64,000 bases of DNA from assembly GCA_024138015.1 (NCBI GenBank), contig JAMXBB010000001.1:91406463-91470462 (forward strand). The letters run 5' to 3'. A program made the position numbers and the translations under genes. Of this stretch, positions 32,076 through 44,750 are shown piece after piece. The stretch's first letter is position 1, and each line of letters opens with the position of its first letter. Under the pieces are notes generated by a model, which was not told the origin of the DNA, ran no database searches, and was given only the letters and a program-made list of their open reading frames with translations. The stretch comes from Lumnitzera littorea. Lineage: Eukaryota; Streptophyta; Magnoliopsida; Myrtales; Combretaceae.

Positions 32076-35000
32076 ACCCCCTATATTATTTCTAGGCACA
32101 ACTTCGCCATGAACACTGTTACTCAAGTATCATGGTGATGTTTTCCATGAAATCATCACTAGATCGAACAACACAAGCAATAAGCAAGTTATTAATAGCC
32201 AAATAATTATTGTGTTGATTTCATTTCTAACCCGTACAAGCATAGCTAACATTGTAATGCCCCAAAACGGGGTCTGGTAGTTTTGCCTAAAATCTTTATA
32301 TCACATATGTATCCATGATATAAAGACCGTCTTGTAAGTTAAAGATTGTAAGATTGTAGCTTGTAAGTTTCTAGTTGTACTTAATCTTTTCACATACATC
32401 TACTTAACTATATATATGTAGCTATAAGTGATCTAGCAATCCATAGTCACTAGAATTGTAGAGAGTCAAAATCACTTACCAAACAATAAAAAATGGTATC
32501 TAAATTTCAACAATCATAAAGCCACTAGCTACTTCAAAAGTTTGATTCGACTATCCTAATTGTTTTTCTAAACTTATCATTCTACTTTCTCAACCTAACA
32601 AAGCACTCTATACTCGAATCCTAGCCCAACCCTGACTTTGTAAGACTTGTAAAAGAAACTATTGGGTTAGATAAGCTACATCTAGCTTAATGAGTAACCT
32701 TTTTACTTTTCCATCTAATGCTAACAAGTAAGTTATTTATTAAATATATGAATGTATATACAAGCATATGTATATAGTTGACTAATAAGTGCATATAGTA
32801 TGGTTTTACGCCCATCGTTGCCTGGATTAAAAAGTATTCAAGTATGTCAAGACTCGGGTCTCTACATCTATCGTCCAAACAAATATCATAACTTCTCTTA
32901 ATAGACTCAAAGCAACAAACATAGCTCAACCTCAAATAGAGGGCGATAATCTCTAGAGCCAAGTAGATCCAAAAGGTCAAGGTAAGAACATACCGCACAA
33001 GTACGTCATATGAAACAACAAAACATATGACAATAATTGATCTAACATGCATGATCTCCCACTCCACTGCATAGTGTTGACGCCTTTTAACTTATGCAAT
33101 AGGATGCAATGCATGTTTGGTTTAATTAAATGTCAAATATTTATTAATTTGAATTCATGGGGTGATCAAGCAAATATATTTTAGACACTCCAATACCCTA
33201 AGTTCTAATGTAGCAAACAAGAGTGTTCAATGTAACTTAAGGTATTTTGCAAGCAAAAGTCAACCAAAGCAAGTACATACAAGTTCCCATATATCCCAAC
33301 ATGCAACAAGTTCAATTATCAGATATAATTAAATGGTGCACTAATTATAAGCACAAAACATAGTAAAATAGGGGGCGGTATACTCACGCAGCCTTAAAGT
33401 CTAATATTTCCAATAGTTCTCAGTATCTCAAAGTTGGTGTCTCAAATCACTTGAGTAAGATAATTAAAGTAAATAAAACTCATTTTGAACTTAATCTATT
33501 CACTAACTTTACTATAATTTCAATATTTTCATTTATTTCGTATTTTGATCATAACTTTCTCGTTTTAATTCCAAATTTCGTGTTCTTATAGTCAATTTTC
33601 ATCACTTTTTAGTGTTCTTTCATTTGGTGAGATCCTTTTTGGGTATTTGGACTTGTAAGAATCTTATTTAGGTCAAACAAATTCTTTGGTCAATGGTATT
33701 AGTTTGGTTACTTTAGGGTTTAGGCTTAGTTTTGGGCTTTGGGCTTAGTTTTAGGTACCAGGCCTTATACTTAACCTTTTGGGCCTTTATTTAGGTATTT
33801 TAAGTTTAAGTTTGTAATCAAATTCCATAACTTTTAATTTTTTCCTTAATATTACTCCTATAGGCCTAAATAGGCCCTTTTTACTAGTTTAAGGCCTTAG
33901 CTTACTAAAAGATTTATAGGGGATGGCTTTAACGGGTTTTTGGATTTAATGGGCCTTTTATATTTTATTTTATGAGCCTTTTAATTTGGGGATTAGATAT
34001 GGTCACTTAGTTATTAGCTTTATTTTGGGTCCTTTTAGAGAATTTTGAACTCATCTTGCATCTTAAGACCTTAAGTCCAACTCTACTTATTATTTTAAGC
34101 TGAAGCCCCATTAAAAGCCCTTAGATAAGTCCATTTTCTATTAGGATTCAGATCTGGTTCTTTTCATTTATTGAGCTTCTAATCTTATTTACGAGGCCCC
34201 AATTACTAACTAAGCTAATTTAAGCCTAATTTGCATTATAAGGCTCTAAAATTGATTCCAACTTGCTCTAATATGTCGAATATCCTAATAACTCCACTAA
34301 ATAACCCATTTTACTAAGTGTTCTAAATCTATTCTTATCCAATTTAAGGGCTCCAAATTAATTTCTTTAAGCTTATATGTCATTTTAGGCCATTTTATGC
34401 TTATAAGATCTTATTTAACCACTTAACTCCATTGATTAAGTCCTAAATCCTAATTAGCATTAACTAATCACATAATTAACATATTGAACTAGAATTTATA
34501 GTTTGTTTTCCTAAGTAAATGGGGCAGTTGAAGAGAGTTTTTAAGAGAATTTTAACTATTTCTCTATACAACTTGTTGTAACATGCTAAAACCACTATCA
34601 TGATGTGTTTTAAGCTAAGTCTTCCTAAGATGAACATGAAAAATAAAAAAAAAATATGATCAAGATAGGACTATTCATGTTTACACCCTAGCATGTAGTA
34701 GGGGTTTAATGATGGTTTCTCAACATTTTATTAAGTTACCTATATAAAATTATCTCTTACACTTCTAGAATGCAAATAACAAATTAGCTAAGCACATGAA
34801 TAAAGGTGTGATTATATGGCTTTAAAATGATATGTACATAACTATAACATGTTTAGCTAGCATTTATAATTCTAAACTCTCAAGATATCATATGTATAAC
34901 TATTGTAAATAGAAAACTCAAGTTAGGTAAGTTTTACCTTAAACTAGTTTGCATGAGTTCCATCCTTTACACTAAAAAAAGAAGTTGAAACATGCTCCTT

Positions 35001-37363
35001 TGAAAGAGAGGGTTTGTCACCAAGAAAATGCTATGTGTGTATGTGTGTAACAATTTAGTGGTGGTGATTTGTGATTTAGAGCCTTGTGTTAGTGATAAAA
35101 GCTAAAGGCGCTAATGTGTGTAGGGATCTCCTACAACTCATTTTGTTTTCTTCCCTTTTTCCTTTAGTTTTTGTTTGGGTTTCTTAAGAGTATTTCTTAA
35201 GGTTTTCTAAGAGTGAAAATTGAGGTTAAAAGGTTTTATTGGGATGAAATGGCAAATATTGAAGATGGATTAAGGAAGATAAGAGGTGACTATTTTGGAA
35301 TAAGGGTACATGGTCCCCTTTTAGATTAAAAGGATTTGTCTTATTTGCTTTTTGCCAAATGAGGGAGGATTTTGTCTCTTATAGGACAAGTGTCCTTTGA
35401 TGCCCAATTAATTATTTGTCAGTTGTTCTTAATTGAGTTTGACTTATTAGTAATTAAGATGTAATTAGAGTTGGTGTATGGATTGAAGAGTAATTAAGTT
35501 AATTAATTGCGATTGTACTTAATAATGCAACTTAGGCCTAATTAAGGTGTAACTAGGGTCTTGACATATTTTATCTAATTTAACTAAGTTCATTGACCTA
35601 TATTACTTTGTTTGTTAAAGTCCCTTGTCATTTGGCATCGATTAGGGTTTTTGGACCACATACAAGGTTAGCATTTAAGGTTTCCGAGTGATTGGAAGAA
35701 TTAAGGTTTATTAGTTGAATTAGGGTTTTAGACTTCTCATTAAGGTTTTATTTAGTTTTTTTTTTTTCATATTTTCCCATCGTTTTAGGATTTCCCACAT
35801 ATTAGGGGTTTTAAGGTTTTACGCATATGATTAGTGTTTTGCTCTCTTTATAGTTTTTCGACTTATTACTTAGGCTTCGTGACTTATTATATAGGGTTTA
35901 GTCATTTTATCTTAGGGTTTTATTATTATATCTTTATGAATTCTAGAAATTATCCACTAACTCTTGTATCTAACTCTTGGTTTAGATTTGAAAGTTCACG
36001 ATCTTCACATTATTTCCCTAAGCATTATTAAGGAGATATTTTTATATAATTACTGTAGCTTTATATGATTAATTACTCTTAACTTATAGTTAATTATGAT
36101 GTAAAACCTGATTAGTGGATTAAGGTGTAGTTAAGTTTCTTAATCTTAATTACTCATACACTTAACATTAATTAGGTACAGTTTAAGGCTTAATGTGCCA
36201 AATTAAGTTAGTTAGGTCCATTGGGTCATCTTATCTAATTAGTTTAAGGAATTGAGACAATTATTGCTATTCGGGTACATTTTAGAGGGTAAATTAAGAT
36301 TTTATGGCAACTAAGCGATTAGTCTTTGATAAATGAATAGTTTTATTATTTAATTAAAGTACAATAGTTGGATTATGATTCTCGACTCTAGATTGAAGTT
36401 TTACTATCATTTTAAAGGTCCGCGCGTATTAAGGTTCTAATTAGGATTGTAGTGTTTGAAGGTTCATTTAAGGGTTATAATATTCATTTTAGGGTTTTGA
36501 ATTCATTGTTACAGTTATCTATTTCAATATTTATTTTTGGCTTAGTTTATCCTTTATCAATTTTAGGCAATTCTCATAGATTTCGACTATAGGTCTCTAT
36601 CTTATTAGGGTTTAGGGTTTGTTTTGTTAGATTAGGTTAACCTCGGGAGTTAACATTAGTTATTGGCATTTATTTATAAGATTTTAGAACTTTGAGTGTA
36701 AGGGTCAAACTAAAGTCGAGACTGCCATAAGGGTTTTAGGAGTTTGCAATAAGGTTTTTTTTTTAACATGGTCTCTCAAGTTTAGGGTTAGTTATCTTAC
36801 CAACATTAAGATTATCTTTTGGGAAATCTTATTAACTTCTAACCCCCTATCTAACAAGTGTGCAAGGTTTACAAACACACAAGATAAATATGTACTTGAA
36901 TCCAAAGTAGTTAATACTGCTAAAGAACTTGAATTACTTTCAAATAATTCTACAATTGAGTACAACTTATTTAGAGTTCCACTTTCATTTTACTTTATCC
37001 TAATTTTAATCATGTCTCACCATATTTTTCTTGGTTTTTTACATCTAGTCATTAACCCTATCTAAGGTATAAAGATCATTATTGACTCTCATATATGTTT
37101 AAATAGGTTTGTTTAAAGTATAGAAAAGAAAAGAAAACATAACACGGATGAAAAGAGAAGGGGAAGAAATACGGGGAGAATCACAATCATACTCTTTGAC
37201 TGTACTTCTTGTTGTTCTTAAGACTCTTAGATTGCAGGTAAGGATCACTGCCATGCTCTTAGGCCATGAACCCTTTGTAAACCATCTTCATGCCCATGCT
37301 TCTCAAGATACATCACTTTATAAGTTTAGAGTTAGGAATCATGTTCGTGCTTCCGACCTTGAT
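32076..37363. other. AT-rich intergenic DNA, possible LTR relics
   Basis: No convincing gene. TGTAATGCCCCAAAACGGGG at 32256 resembles the start of some gypsy LTRs (TGTAACGCCCC), but no partner or end was found. The 126-codon - frame at 33067-32687 and the + frame at 35834-36031 match no family I know. 33640-34200 is rich in GGGCTTTTA-like words. Two plant-telomere-like TTTAGGG units occur at about 36606-36622. Confidence 0.5.
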
Positions 37364-37976
37364 CCTTTTGTCCACAATTACATCTCACTTTACACTTCAA
37401 AACAACACTCTAGATGGGTTTACAAGCACGACCACAAGCGTTGCCATACCTGTGCTCCTCCAAACAAACAATGCTCATTCTCTTTCTTCGATTTTCACCC
37501 AAACTCAACCCCTAACTCATTAATCTATCAAAATAACTCCATAACTCTTCAAACGATTCAAAAGCCAAAAACTTAAGGCATTCATATGTGTCTTTCAACC
37601 TTGTTATAAATTATTCTTATAGATTTATGGATTCCAAAGTATACATATCTCATTTGATTCAGATCTCACGACTCCTTGCACCTTTTGACTAAAACATCTC
37701 ATTTTGTACTTCAAAACAATACTCCAGGTTGACAAGCATGATCCTATCCATGCTCCTTTGCACAAACAATACTCAATCTCTTTCTTTGATTTCACCCAAA
37801 CTCAACGCCTAACTCTTCTATCTATTAACATCATTCTATAACTCTTTAAACAATTCAAAAACAAAAAATGTATGACACTCTGTGTCTTTCAACCTTATGA
37901 TAAATTATTCTTAGAGATCTATGGCTTCTGTAGTTTACATACCTTATTTGATTTAGATCCCACAACTTTATGCACC
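37364..37976. repeat. Tandem duplication of about 317 bp
   Basis: Copy 1 (37364-37680) and copy 2 (37681-37976) share CCTTTTG at the start, TCAAAACAACACTC/TCAAAACAATACTC, TTTCACCCAAACTCAAC, GTGTCTTTCAACCTT and an end in TGCACC. Copy 2 has lost short stretches. Divergence is moderate, roughly 15-20 percent by eye. The 142-codon frame at 37148-37576 runs into copy 1 only and stops are not conserved in copy 2, so I do not call it a gene. Confidence 0.88.
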
Positions 37977-40046
37977 GTTAATATTCTTTTTCTTTTTCTT
38001 TTTCTTTTTCCCTTATGCAAATCTGTAACAACCCTTCAACCAAAACATTAAACCAAAATTAAGACTTTATTATAAATTCTCCCTCTTCATATAAATCTAT
38101 CACTTACCAATTTAAGGTTTTATCAAACTCCATAACTCCTACCCCAGTATCATCTTCGTCCTTCACTGCATTCTAACAATACAAAGTTAGATGGATTCTT
38201 TGTTTTGGAAATCTTAATAATCATCTTAATTGACAAATTCACCTATGTGATGCTCTGGCTTGATCTTCTAAGGTGGAGTTTATTGGTTAAAAAAAATAGA
38301 AAAGGGAATTAGGTTAAGTAATAAGAGGGTTTTTTTTTTTTTTTTGCCATCAAGTAATAAGAAGTGTTTAAATAGGTATTTAAGGCTCCTGATGGAATAC
38401 CTACTATACCCTCATTGCTTAAAACATCATTATCCACTTTGTCATTGACTTTAATTTTAATTCTTTTCATTTTAAATGCAAGGTTTTAAATATATATTAT
38501 TACTATTCTTTAAGTAATCATATAAGCGTTGTCATAATGAAGATATACTTCGGTCGTAACAGCCTATCATGTACATTGTACTATGACATCGGTTGACCTA
38601 TTCAGCTTCTATCATAACAATTACATACACAAGACATCCAATGACCAAACTAATTCAAATGTTTCAATCAACTAGAAACATAAAATAGTAGTTGATAAAT
38701 ATACATACTAGTTAAATTATTATGTGTTCATAGGTTTCATTAATCACAATACTATGTACATAAGCCTTTAAGGTTAAATTACCAGACTCAAAAGAAACAC
38801 ATAAAATCCAGTCTTCAGACATATTAATTACGTAAATACTCTAGTTTCCTAATGACCCTCACACTAATATATACATATACCTGACCAATATCTTCCACTA
38901 AGTACATATTAGGGGTAAGCAAATCCTTGGTATTTCAACAGTGCTATCTTACAAAAGAGGAGGCAATTGAATAAGTAATATAATGTGCACAGTAAGAGAT
39001 AAGGGACTCATGTTATACTATTGCACAACAATACTAGGATTATCAACTAACTTTAAGTTAAATGCATAACACCATTTTCCATCTACACATTATTATTTGA
39101 TTCGATGTGAGACTAATAAAAATGACCTACTTAATATGAATTTTGAGGAGTTCTACAACTTTTTATGTACGTAATGTGCCTAAATCCAAAACAAGGTCCA
39201 AACATTATCGGAATCTCTCTTTAAGGGTAAGCTTAGGACTAAGCAATCAATATGCAAAAGTATAAACTAGAAATTAAAGATGGATTTAAGGAGAATCCAA
39301 CCTATAGATCAAATAGAAAAACAATATCTATGTGTTTTCTAAAATAAAGATGCAAAGAAAAGTAAAAGGGGTATGGTAATACTCTCTCCCAAATGGTCGA
39401 TGCACCTTGGAAACAAGTGATGTGTCTTAGTTGAGAGCTTATCTGGTCGATCACACCAAGCTCAATCATCGACCTTCCCTTTTGCCAGCCATTTCTCCTT
39501 TCTGACCTCAATACCCACTTATAAGCTCGACTCTTAGAAGTGAAGCTTAGTTTGTTGACCATATCACTTCCTAATACCATAGTGCAAATTAATTTATTAA
39601 AGAAGGCATAATGAGATCAAGAACAAGCTTAGACAATGTCAAAGGCAAGGTAAGCCCTAGTACACAACTAAAGTCTAGCACTTATCATTCGTATATGTGC
39701 AACCTTCAAATCTAAGATAAATTAGGGTTAATTTCTGTTGATATTAGTTTTGACTAGATAACAAATATGAATTGCATGCTCATTCGTACATTGCACTTTA
39801 TTGTTTGAAAACCATGATCATTGTTTTATATGGCTTAACATGAGTTTCTTACCACTTATTAAGTTGTTGTACGTCATTTACTTATTCCTTTAAAGTCTCT
39901 TCTTTTTTGGAGGACATTAGCTTTATGATATCAAAGATTATATTACCTTTGGTATACTAGTGGTTAGTTATACTAGGCATACATATATCGTGAGTTTAGT
40001 TTAGACTATTTAATTCCACGCGATTAGAGCATCTTATGACTCTGTA
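37977..40046. other. AT-rich intergenic DNA without recognisable gene
   Basis: Contains a CTTTTT simple repeat (37985-38010) and no recognisable coding sequence. The 92-codon - frame at 39580-39302 has no known domain. Confidence 0.55.
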
Positions 40047-41941
40047 TGTAAATGTATACCATTTATCATATTGAAATTTTGGTTTCTCTCTTTTCTCAAC
40101 TTGACTCATGTTAATTCTTACCCACTTAGCATAAATCTCTCAACTAGATTAAGAAAAAGATTTAATTTATAAAAACGGCTTTTGAAAAAGGAGTTGTATC
40201 CCAACCAAAGTTAAGAAAAGAGTGAAATTAGGGTCCATGAGTGGTAGACTCTAATTTCAGCTACTAGTTTATAAGTTTTCTAAAAATAGTTTAGAAAATA
40301 GAAATCAAAGATCAAATGGGCTTACATGCTAACTTATTTAAAACCTAAACAGTTTCCTTAAAAGAAGTCCATAAAGTAATTAAATGGGTCTTTGGTTCTA
40401 TCGTAAAGAGAAATTTCCAAGTAAAATGGGCTTTTTAATTTATTAGTGGAAAAATTGGAAATGGTTTGAAAAGGGGGGAAGAGGTGGGGGTGTAAGTTTC
40501 TTACTTACTTGGGCTGCTCAAAGTACAAACATAGCTTCAAAGTGGAATCAAGCTTACATAATTCTAAATTTATGAAAATTTAATGTGTGAGCCAATTTTC
40601 TTTATTGAAAACTCTTATCATTAAAAGTTTTATATTTTAACAAATTTTGGAAAAATGAAATTTGGTTCACTTTGGAAAAATCTAAAGAAATGCTAAACTT
40701 TAGAAAAGGGCCAATTTAATTTTTGTTCATGAAAAATCATTTTATTATGAAAAATTGCTTTTGAGTAAAAAGGCCATTTTATTTGAAAGTTCATTTATTC
40801 ATGAAATAAAATAAGCATGCACATAAGGTAAAATGACATGACATAAAATCACGAGGCAAGTAACAACATGTAAGATGAACATTAATTATGTAAATTAACT
40901 AATTACATTACAATTTTAAACATGCCAATTAACACTATTATTCATAACAAATCATTTATCTAATCACGTTGATTGTGAACCTAAACATGCAAATTGTAAT
41001 TTAATTAGCATAATTAACTAGGAAAATTAACCAATATTAACTAATAATATGCGAGTAAACTAACCTATTATTAACAAAATAATTATGCCAATTAAACAAA
41101 TTAACAACTTATTATTCATGCAAACTATAATAAGCTAGTCCCATATTATTTATGTAAAACATTATTCATTCATATAATAAACAAGTTATCTATGCAAAGC
41201 ACTAATTATCCATGCAAGGTGTTAAAGCATACCCAACATTTTATTCAAACATGCAAATTATAACCATGTAAATTATTAAATTATCTAATCTTGTGATTAA
41301 TATTATTCATAATACAAATATAATATGCCAACAAACAGACCTATATTGACCATGCAAATCAACATGCTAATACACTAACTAATTAATTAACATAGTATTA
41401 GATAAATTATCATCACCCAAACATTAATAAGCAAACATATATTTTATTATCTTTTCATTTTTTATTATTTTTCATTTTTTTATTTTTTAGATTAAAATAA
41501 AACTAACAAAAGAGGAATTGAAGAGTTACCTTGCTCACAACAAATCAGCTATTGATTTAAGGGCAAAATGGCCGATTCTTGAGGTAAGACCAGTGGCTTT
41601 AGACTTATAAGAGGCTAGTCTTCAAGACCCTCACTCAATTTCTACAAAACCCACCAATTCAACTCTGAGTTTTGATGATTTCTTCAAGCTGGTGATGAGC
41701 AAACACTAATATACCTCTATAACTTCCAATTCAAATTCACAAAATCCAACACAAAATCAAATGTAACTAAGAATTGGACCTTACTCTAGGATAAGTGAAA
41801 AATGTTTGACTATTTTATCTCTCATCGATTTTCTCTATAATGAGATAAATCAAAGGATAATATATATTACAAATTTAATCCTAGAGAGAGAAAGCAAGCA
41901 ATGCACACAATTGAGATGTTTGTACAGCTTGGGAGTAGTTT

Positions 41942-41950
41942 GAATTTATA
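41942..41950 (-). promoter_or_regulatory. TATA box of - strand Tat-type LTR
   Basis: TATAAATTC on the - strand in a CCCCCCTATAAATTC context, about 1.55 kb inside the LTR. Confidence 0.5.
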
Positions 41951-42893
41951 GGGGGGAACCCACATTATTGCTCCAAGTCGTGAATGATGCTTAAGAAATA
42001 TCTATATTGAAGAAAGATCAAATCTTGATCAAATGGGTAAGTTTAGGTATGCAACTTAGTTCTTCCCATTTTCGGCCAAAATTTGAATAGGTTTTTTGCA
42101 CAACTTTTAGGAAATTAAAGATGCACATAGACTCTAAAATATGTTATTGCATCTTCCAATTAATTAATTGTGGCATATTGCAAGAATATTCTCTAATTTT
42201 ACCAAAATAAAAGTTGCTGCAAAAATACCTAGTTGTTCATATTACCTAATTTTCCAACTTTTTTTCATTCAAATTTCCTTCAATAAAAATTCAAAAGTTG
42301 GACATGCCTACATAGTATTTTTGGTTCTCTTCCTATCCCATATTTTTTTGGAATTTTTAGTGGCAAAAAAAGGGTGAAATCGAGTAAAAGTTCTTTATAC
42401 AAGGGAGCCTTTATTTATCATTTCGAACTTTTAAACTTTTGGACCTTTCAAATCAAGGAAGGAGAGAAGAGGGATTGGGGTCAAATCTTTAACTCCAAAA
42501 CCTAGCCACCATGTGGCACCAATTCCTTATTTCCATTCCAATTTCTTTTTCATTTTGAATTTTTTTTTAAACATTCCCTAAAACTCTTTAACTAACTATT
42601 TGACTTATGAAAAAATCACAATTCTCCTAAGCAAATATATGTTCATAATATTTCAAAAGTAATCTAATTTGATCAAAATCTAACCACGTTCGTCTTTTAT
42701 TCAAAACTTGAAATGGCCATAAAATACTCATCCAATTGAGTTATGGTTTGAGGTTATAATATTCTTAAAATATGTATTTTTAAAATTCTTCATAATAAGT
42801 CAATCAAACTTAAGCCAAAAAACTTATTTTCAATAAATGTCTATTCTTGTCTAAAATTCCTAATTCGTTTAAATCACATATGCTTATTTTGAT

Positions 42894-43144
42894 GGGGAGA
42901 ATTATAATGGAGGGATCAACGTTTAGATATAAGTTCAAATAAGATATTAACATTTCATGAAATGATTCGAATAAGCGATTAATGTTTCACAAAATTGTTC
43001 ACATAATTTTATGAATTGATTATTATGAATCCATTATTTGAATCGTTTTGTAAAGCATTGATATCTTATTTAAAATTTTTGAAACGTTGATCCCTTATTT
43101 AAATGAACTCTCAAATGATTATCCCTTTCGTTATAATTTTCCTA
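42894..43144. mobile_element. 251-bp Mutator-type foldback MITE with 9-bp TSD
   Basis: Perfect 9-bp duplications TATTTTGAT lie at 42885-42893 and 43145-43153. The left end GGGGAGAATTATAA pairs with the right end (read inward on the - strand TAGGAAAATTATAA). The interior is a long hairpin: AGGGATCAACGTTT near 42911 mirrors AAACGTTGATCCCT near 43085, and AATAAGATATTAACATT mirrors AATATCTTATT-like sequence. The right arm has about 30 extra bases. The 9-bp duplication and the G-rich tip indicate mobilisation by a Mutator-type transposase. No coding capacity. Confidence 0.85.
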
Positions 43145-43503
43145 TATTTTGATTCCAATAGCCGTTCTAGACTTACGAAAAATTATTTCTCCCCCCAACT
43201 TACTTAAATGGATGATCGCTTAACACATTCTATTTTTGTAATTTTTCATTCATTTAGATTTTTCCATTTTCTTATCTTTTTGGAATTCTTTCTTGTTTTT
43301 TTTTTTAATTTTTTTAGTTTTTTCCTATTTTTCAATTTTTTTGTACTTTCCATTTTTTTTCTTTTTCTTTTTCATTTTTCAAATTTTTTTGTCTTTTCTT
43401 GATTTTTCCTTTTATTTGTATTTTTCATTTATTGGCCTTTTCTTAGAACAAGAGTTCTAAACTAAAGATAGACTTAGAGAAGAGTAGAAATGGGGTGTCT
43501 ATA

Positions 43504-44050
43504 GCATTAATATGATTATGACTTACTAATTATGCTAGTGTAAGATAGTTGCGTACATTTTGCATCACTAACAAGAATCTAACATATGCTACTTCTAGTT
43601 TAGTAGGTCATCCCCATGAACCTATGGAGATGATTCTATACCTAAAACTAAAGCTCCATCAATATAAATGTACATAAATCACTATAGTATCCATTACCTT
43701 ACTAATTCGCTTATTGGGAGTAAAGACTAGCTGGTATTATTATATTATGTATACGGTAGATTGTTCTGAGTAGTGTGTGTTACAAGCTATAACAAATGTT
43801 GTACAAATATCGATTTTTTATTTGAGGTTAACTCTTTTAAAATATTACCATCTATTTTTTTTTTATTCAATAACTATTCTGGTATAATTTATTCATCATC
43901 AAACTAGATATTCATAACATATACAACATGTTTGGCTAGGAACATGAAGGGATATAAGCCAAAAATAATGAAAGCATGAAGGTTGAGGAATATGATAGGA
44001 ATCAATTAGTCGAACCCTTGACCAAATCAAGAAATTGAGGCTTCGAGCGT
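43504..44050. other. Intergenic DNA, nothing recognised
   Basis: No gene, RNA or repeat recognised. Confidence 0.5.
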
Positions 44051-44356
44051 ATGGCTCGACGACTTCTTTCTTGCCAACCTGCTGTTGGGGATTCCGACCT
44101 CTTATTCACCTCCAACCTCTCATACTTTCCCAACAATCTCCATCCTTGTACATTGTTCGAGGTCATGGAAAGCCAACTTGACATAGCTCTAAGCAAAGCC
44201 TTAGACAACTTAACAAGCTCACTTAACAGCTCAATCTCACCCATTCCCAATTATAAGGACTCTACATTAGCCAATCCGGCTTCTACCGACCTATCTGCAC
44301 CTCAACTTCCACCCTATGATGCTACTACCAACCTAAATTCGACATATGTTCTCTAA
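44051..44356 (+). other. Unrecognised 101-codon open frame, probably LTR-derived
   Basis: The frame reads MARRLLSCQPAVGDSDLLF... to a Ser/Pro/Thr-rich C-terminus ending LNSTYVL. No signal peptide, membrane segment or known domain is apparent, and an 82-codon frame overlaps on the other strand. The sequence after it resembles a gypsy LTR, so this may be coding-like U3 sequence of that relic. I doubt it is a gene. Confidence 0.2.
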
Positions 44357-44750
44357 CGGTTGTACCATACGGATAGAAGTTGGATATTGCTTTTTGTATT
44401 TTGCCAATTTTGTCCTTTTCTATATAAAATTCTTTAGTACTTTCTATCTTGGGCAAGGAGCTCCATTTAGTAAATTACCTTTGTAAAAGAGTAGCCTTAG
44501 AATTTCAAGTATAAATATCATTGTGATTGTAGTTGTAATCATCATCTTCTTCATCAATAACACTTGACTTTTCTTTGTAATTTGTGCTTATTTTCCTTAA
44601 GTGCATTTTATCCTTACTCTTATTCAAAATCCTGAGCAAGGCTTAGTGGTGAGTGACCTAACTTGGCTGGTGGTATGCCATATTAACCAGTTCGGCTAAT
44701 CTACAAGAGTCCCTTGGTGTATCATATCTTCAAAGCAACTTATAATTCCA
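44357..44750 (+). repeat. Possible gypsy LTR relic
   Basis: The layout (TTGTATTTTGCC...TTGTCC, CTATATAAA, then ATCATCATCTTCTTCATCAA, TTATCCTTACTCTTATTC, GTGGTGAGTGACCTAA and TATCATATC) parallels the chromovirus-type LTR at 8030-8330 without close identity. No ends or target duplication were found. Confidence 0.35.

Larger units (their letters stand above)
40047..43503 (-). mobile_element. Tat-type LTR on the - strand, probably solo
   Basis: Read on the - strand it starts TATAGACACCCCATTTCTAC (canonical TGTAGACACCCC). Near its end it carries ACTAGTAGCTGAAATTAGAG and TTTGGTTGGGATACAACTCC, both matching blocks of the LTR at 15554-18315 in the same order. A TATA box (TATAAATTC, 41950-41942) precedes a leader-like stretch. 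The downstream end near 40047 is inferred from block spacing and no clean target duplication was found. No Tat coding domain adjoins either side, so it is probably a solo LTR. It is interrupted by the foldback element at 42894-43144. Confidence 0.65.

Noticed and set aside
32256..33430. Possible gypsy LTR starting TGTAATGCCCC
   Set aside because: No matching end, partner LTR, target duplication or coding domain was found nearby, so it is not called as a feature.
36606..36622. Plant telomere-like TTTAGGG units
   Set aside because: Only two units in T/G-rich sequence full of similar words (TTAGGGTTTT), which is consistent with chance.
37148..37576. 142-codon frame
   Set aside because: Runs into one copy of a tandem duplication and is not preserved in the second copy. 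No recognisable domain, and a 77-codon frame overlaps it in another frame.
43208..43402. 64-codon frame very rich in Phe
   Set aside because: Produced by T-rich low-complexity sequence inside a Tat-type LTR.
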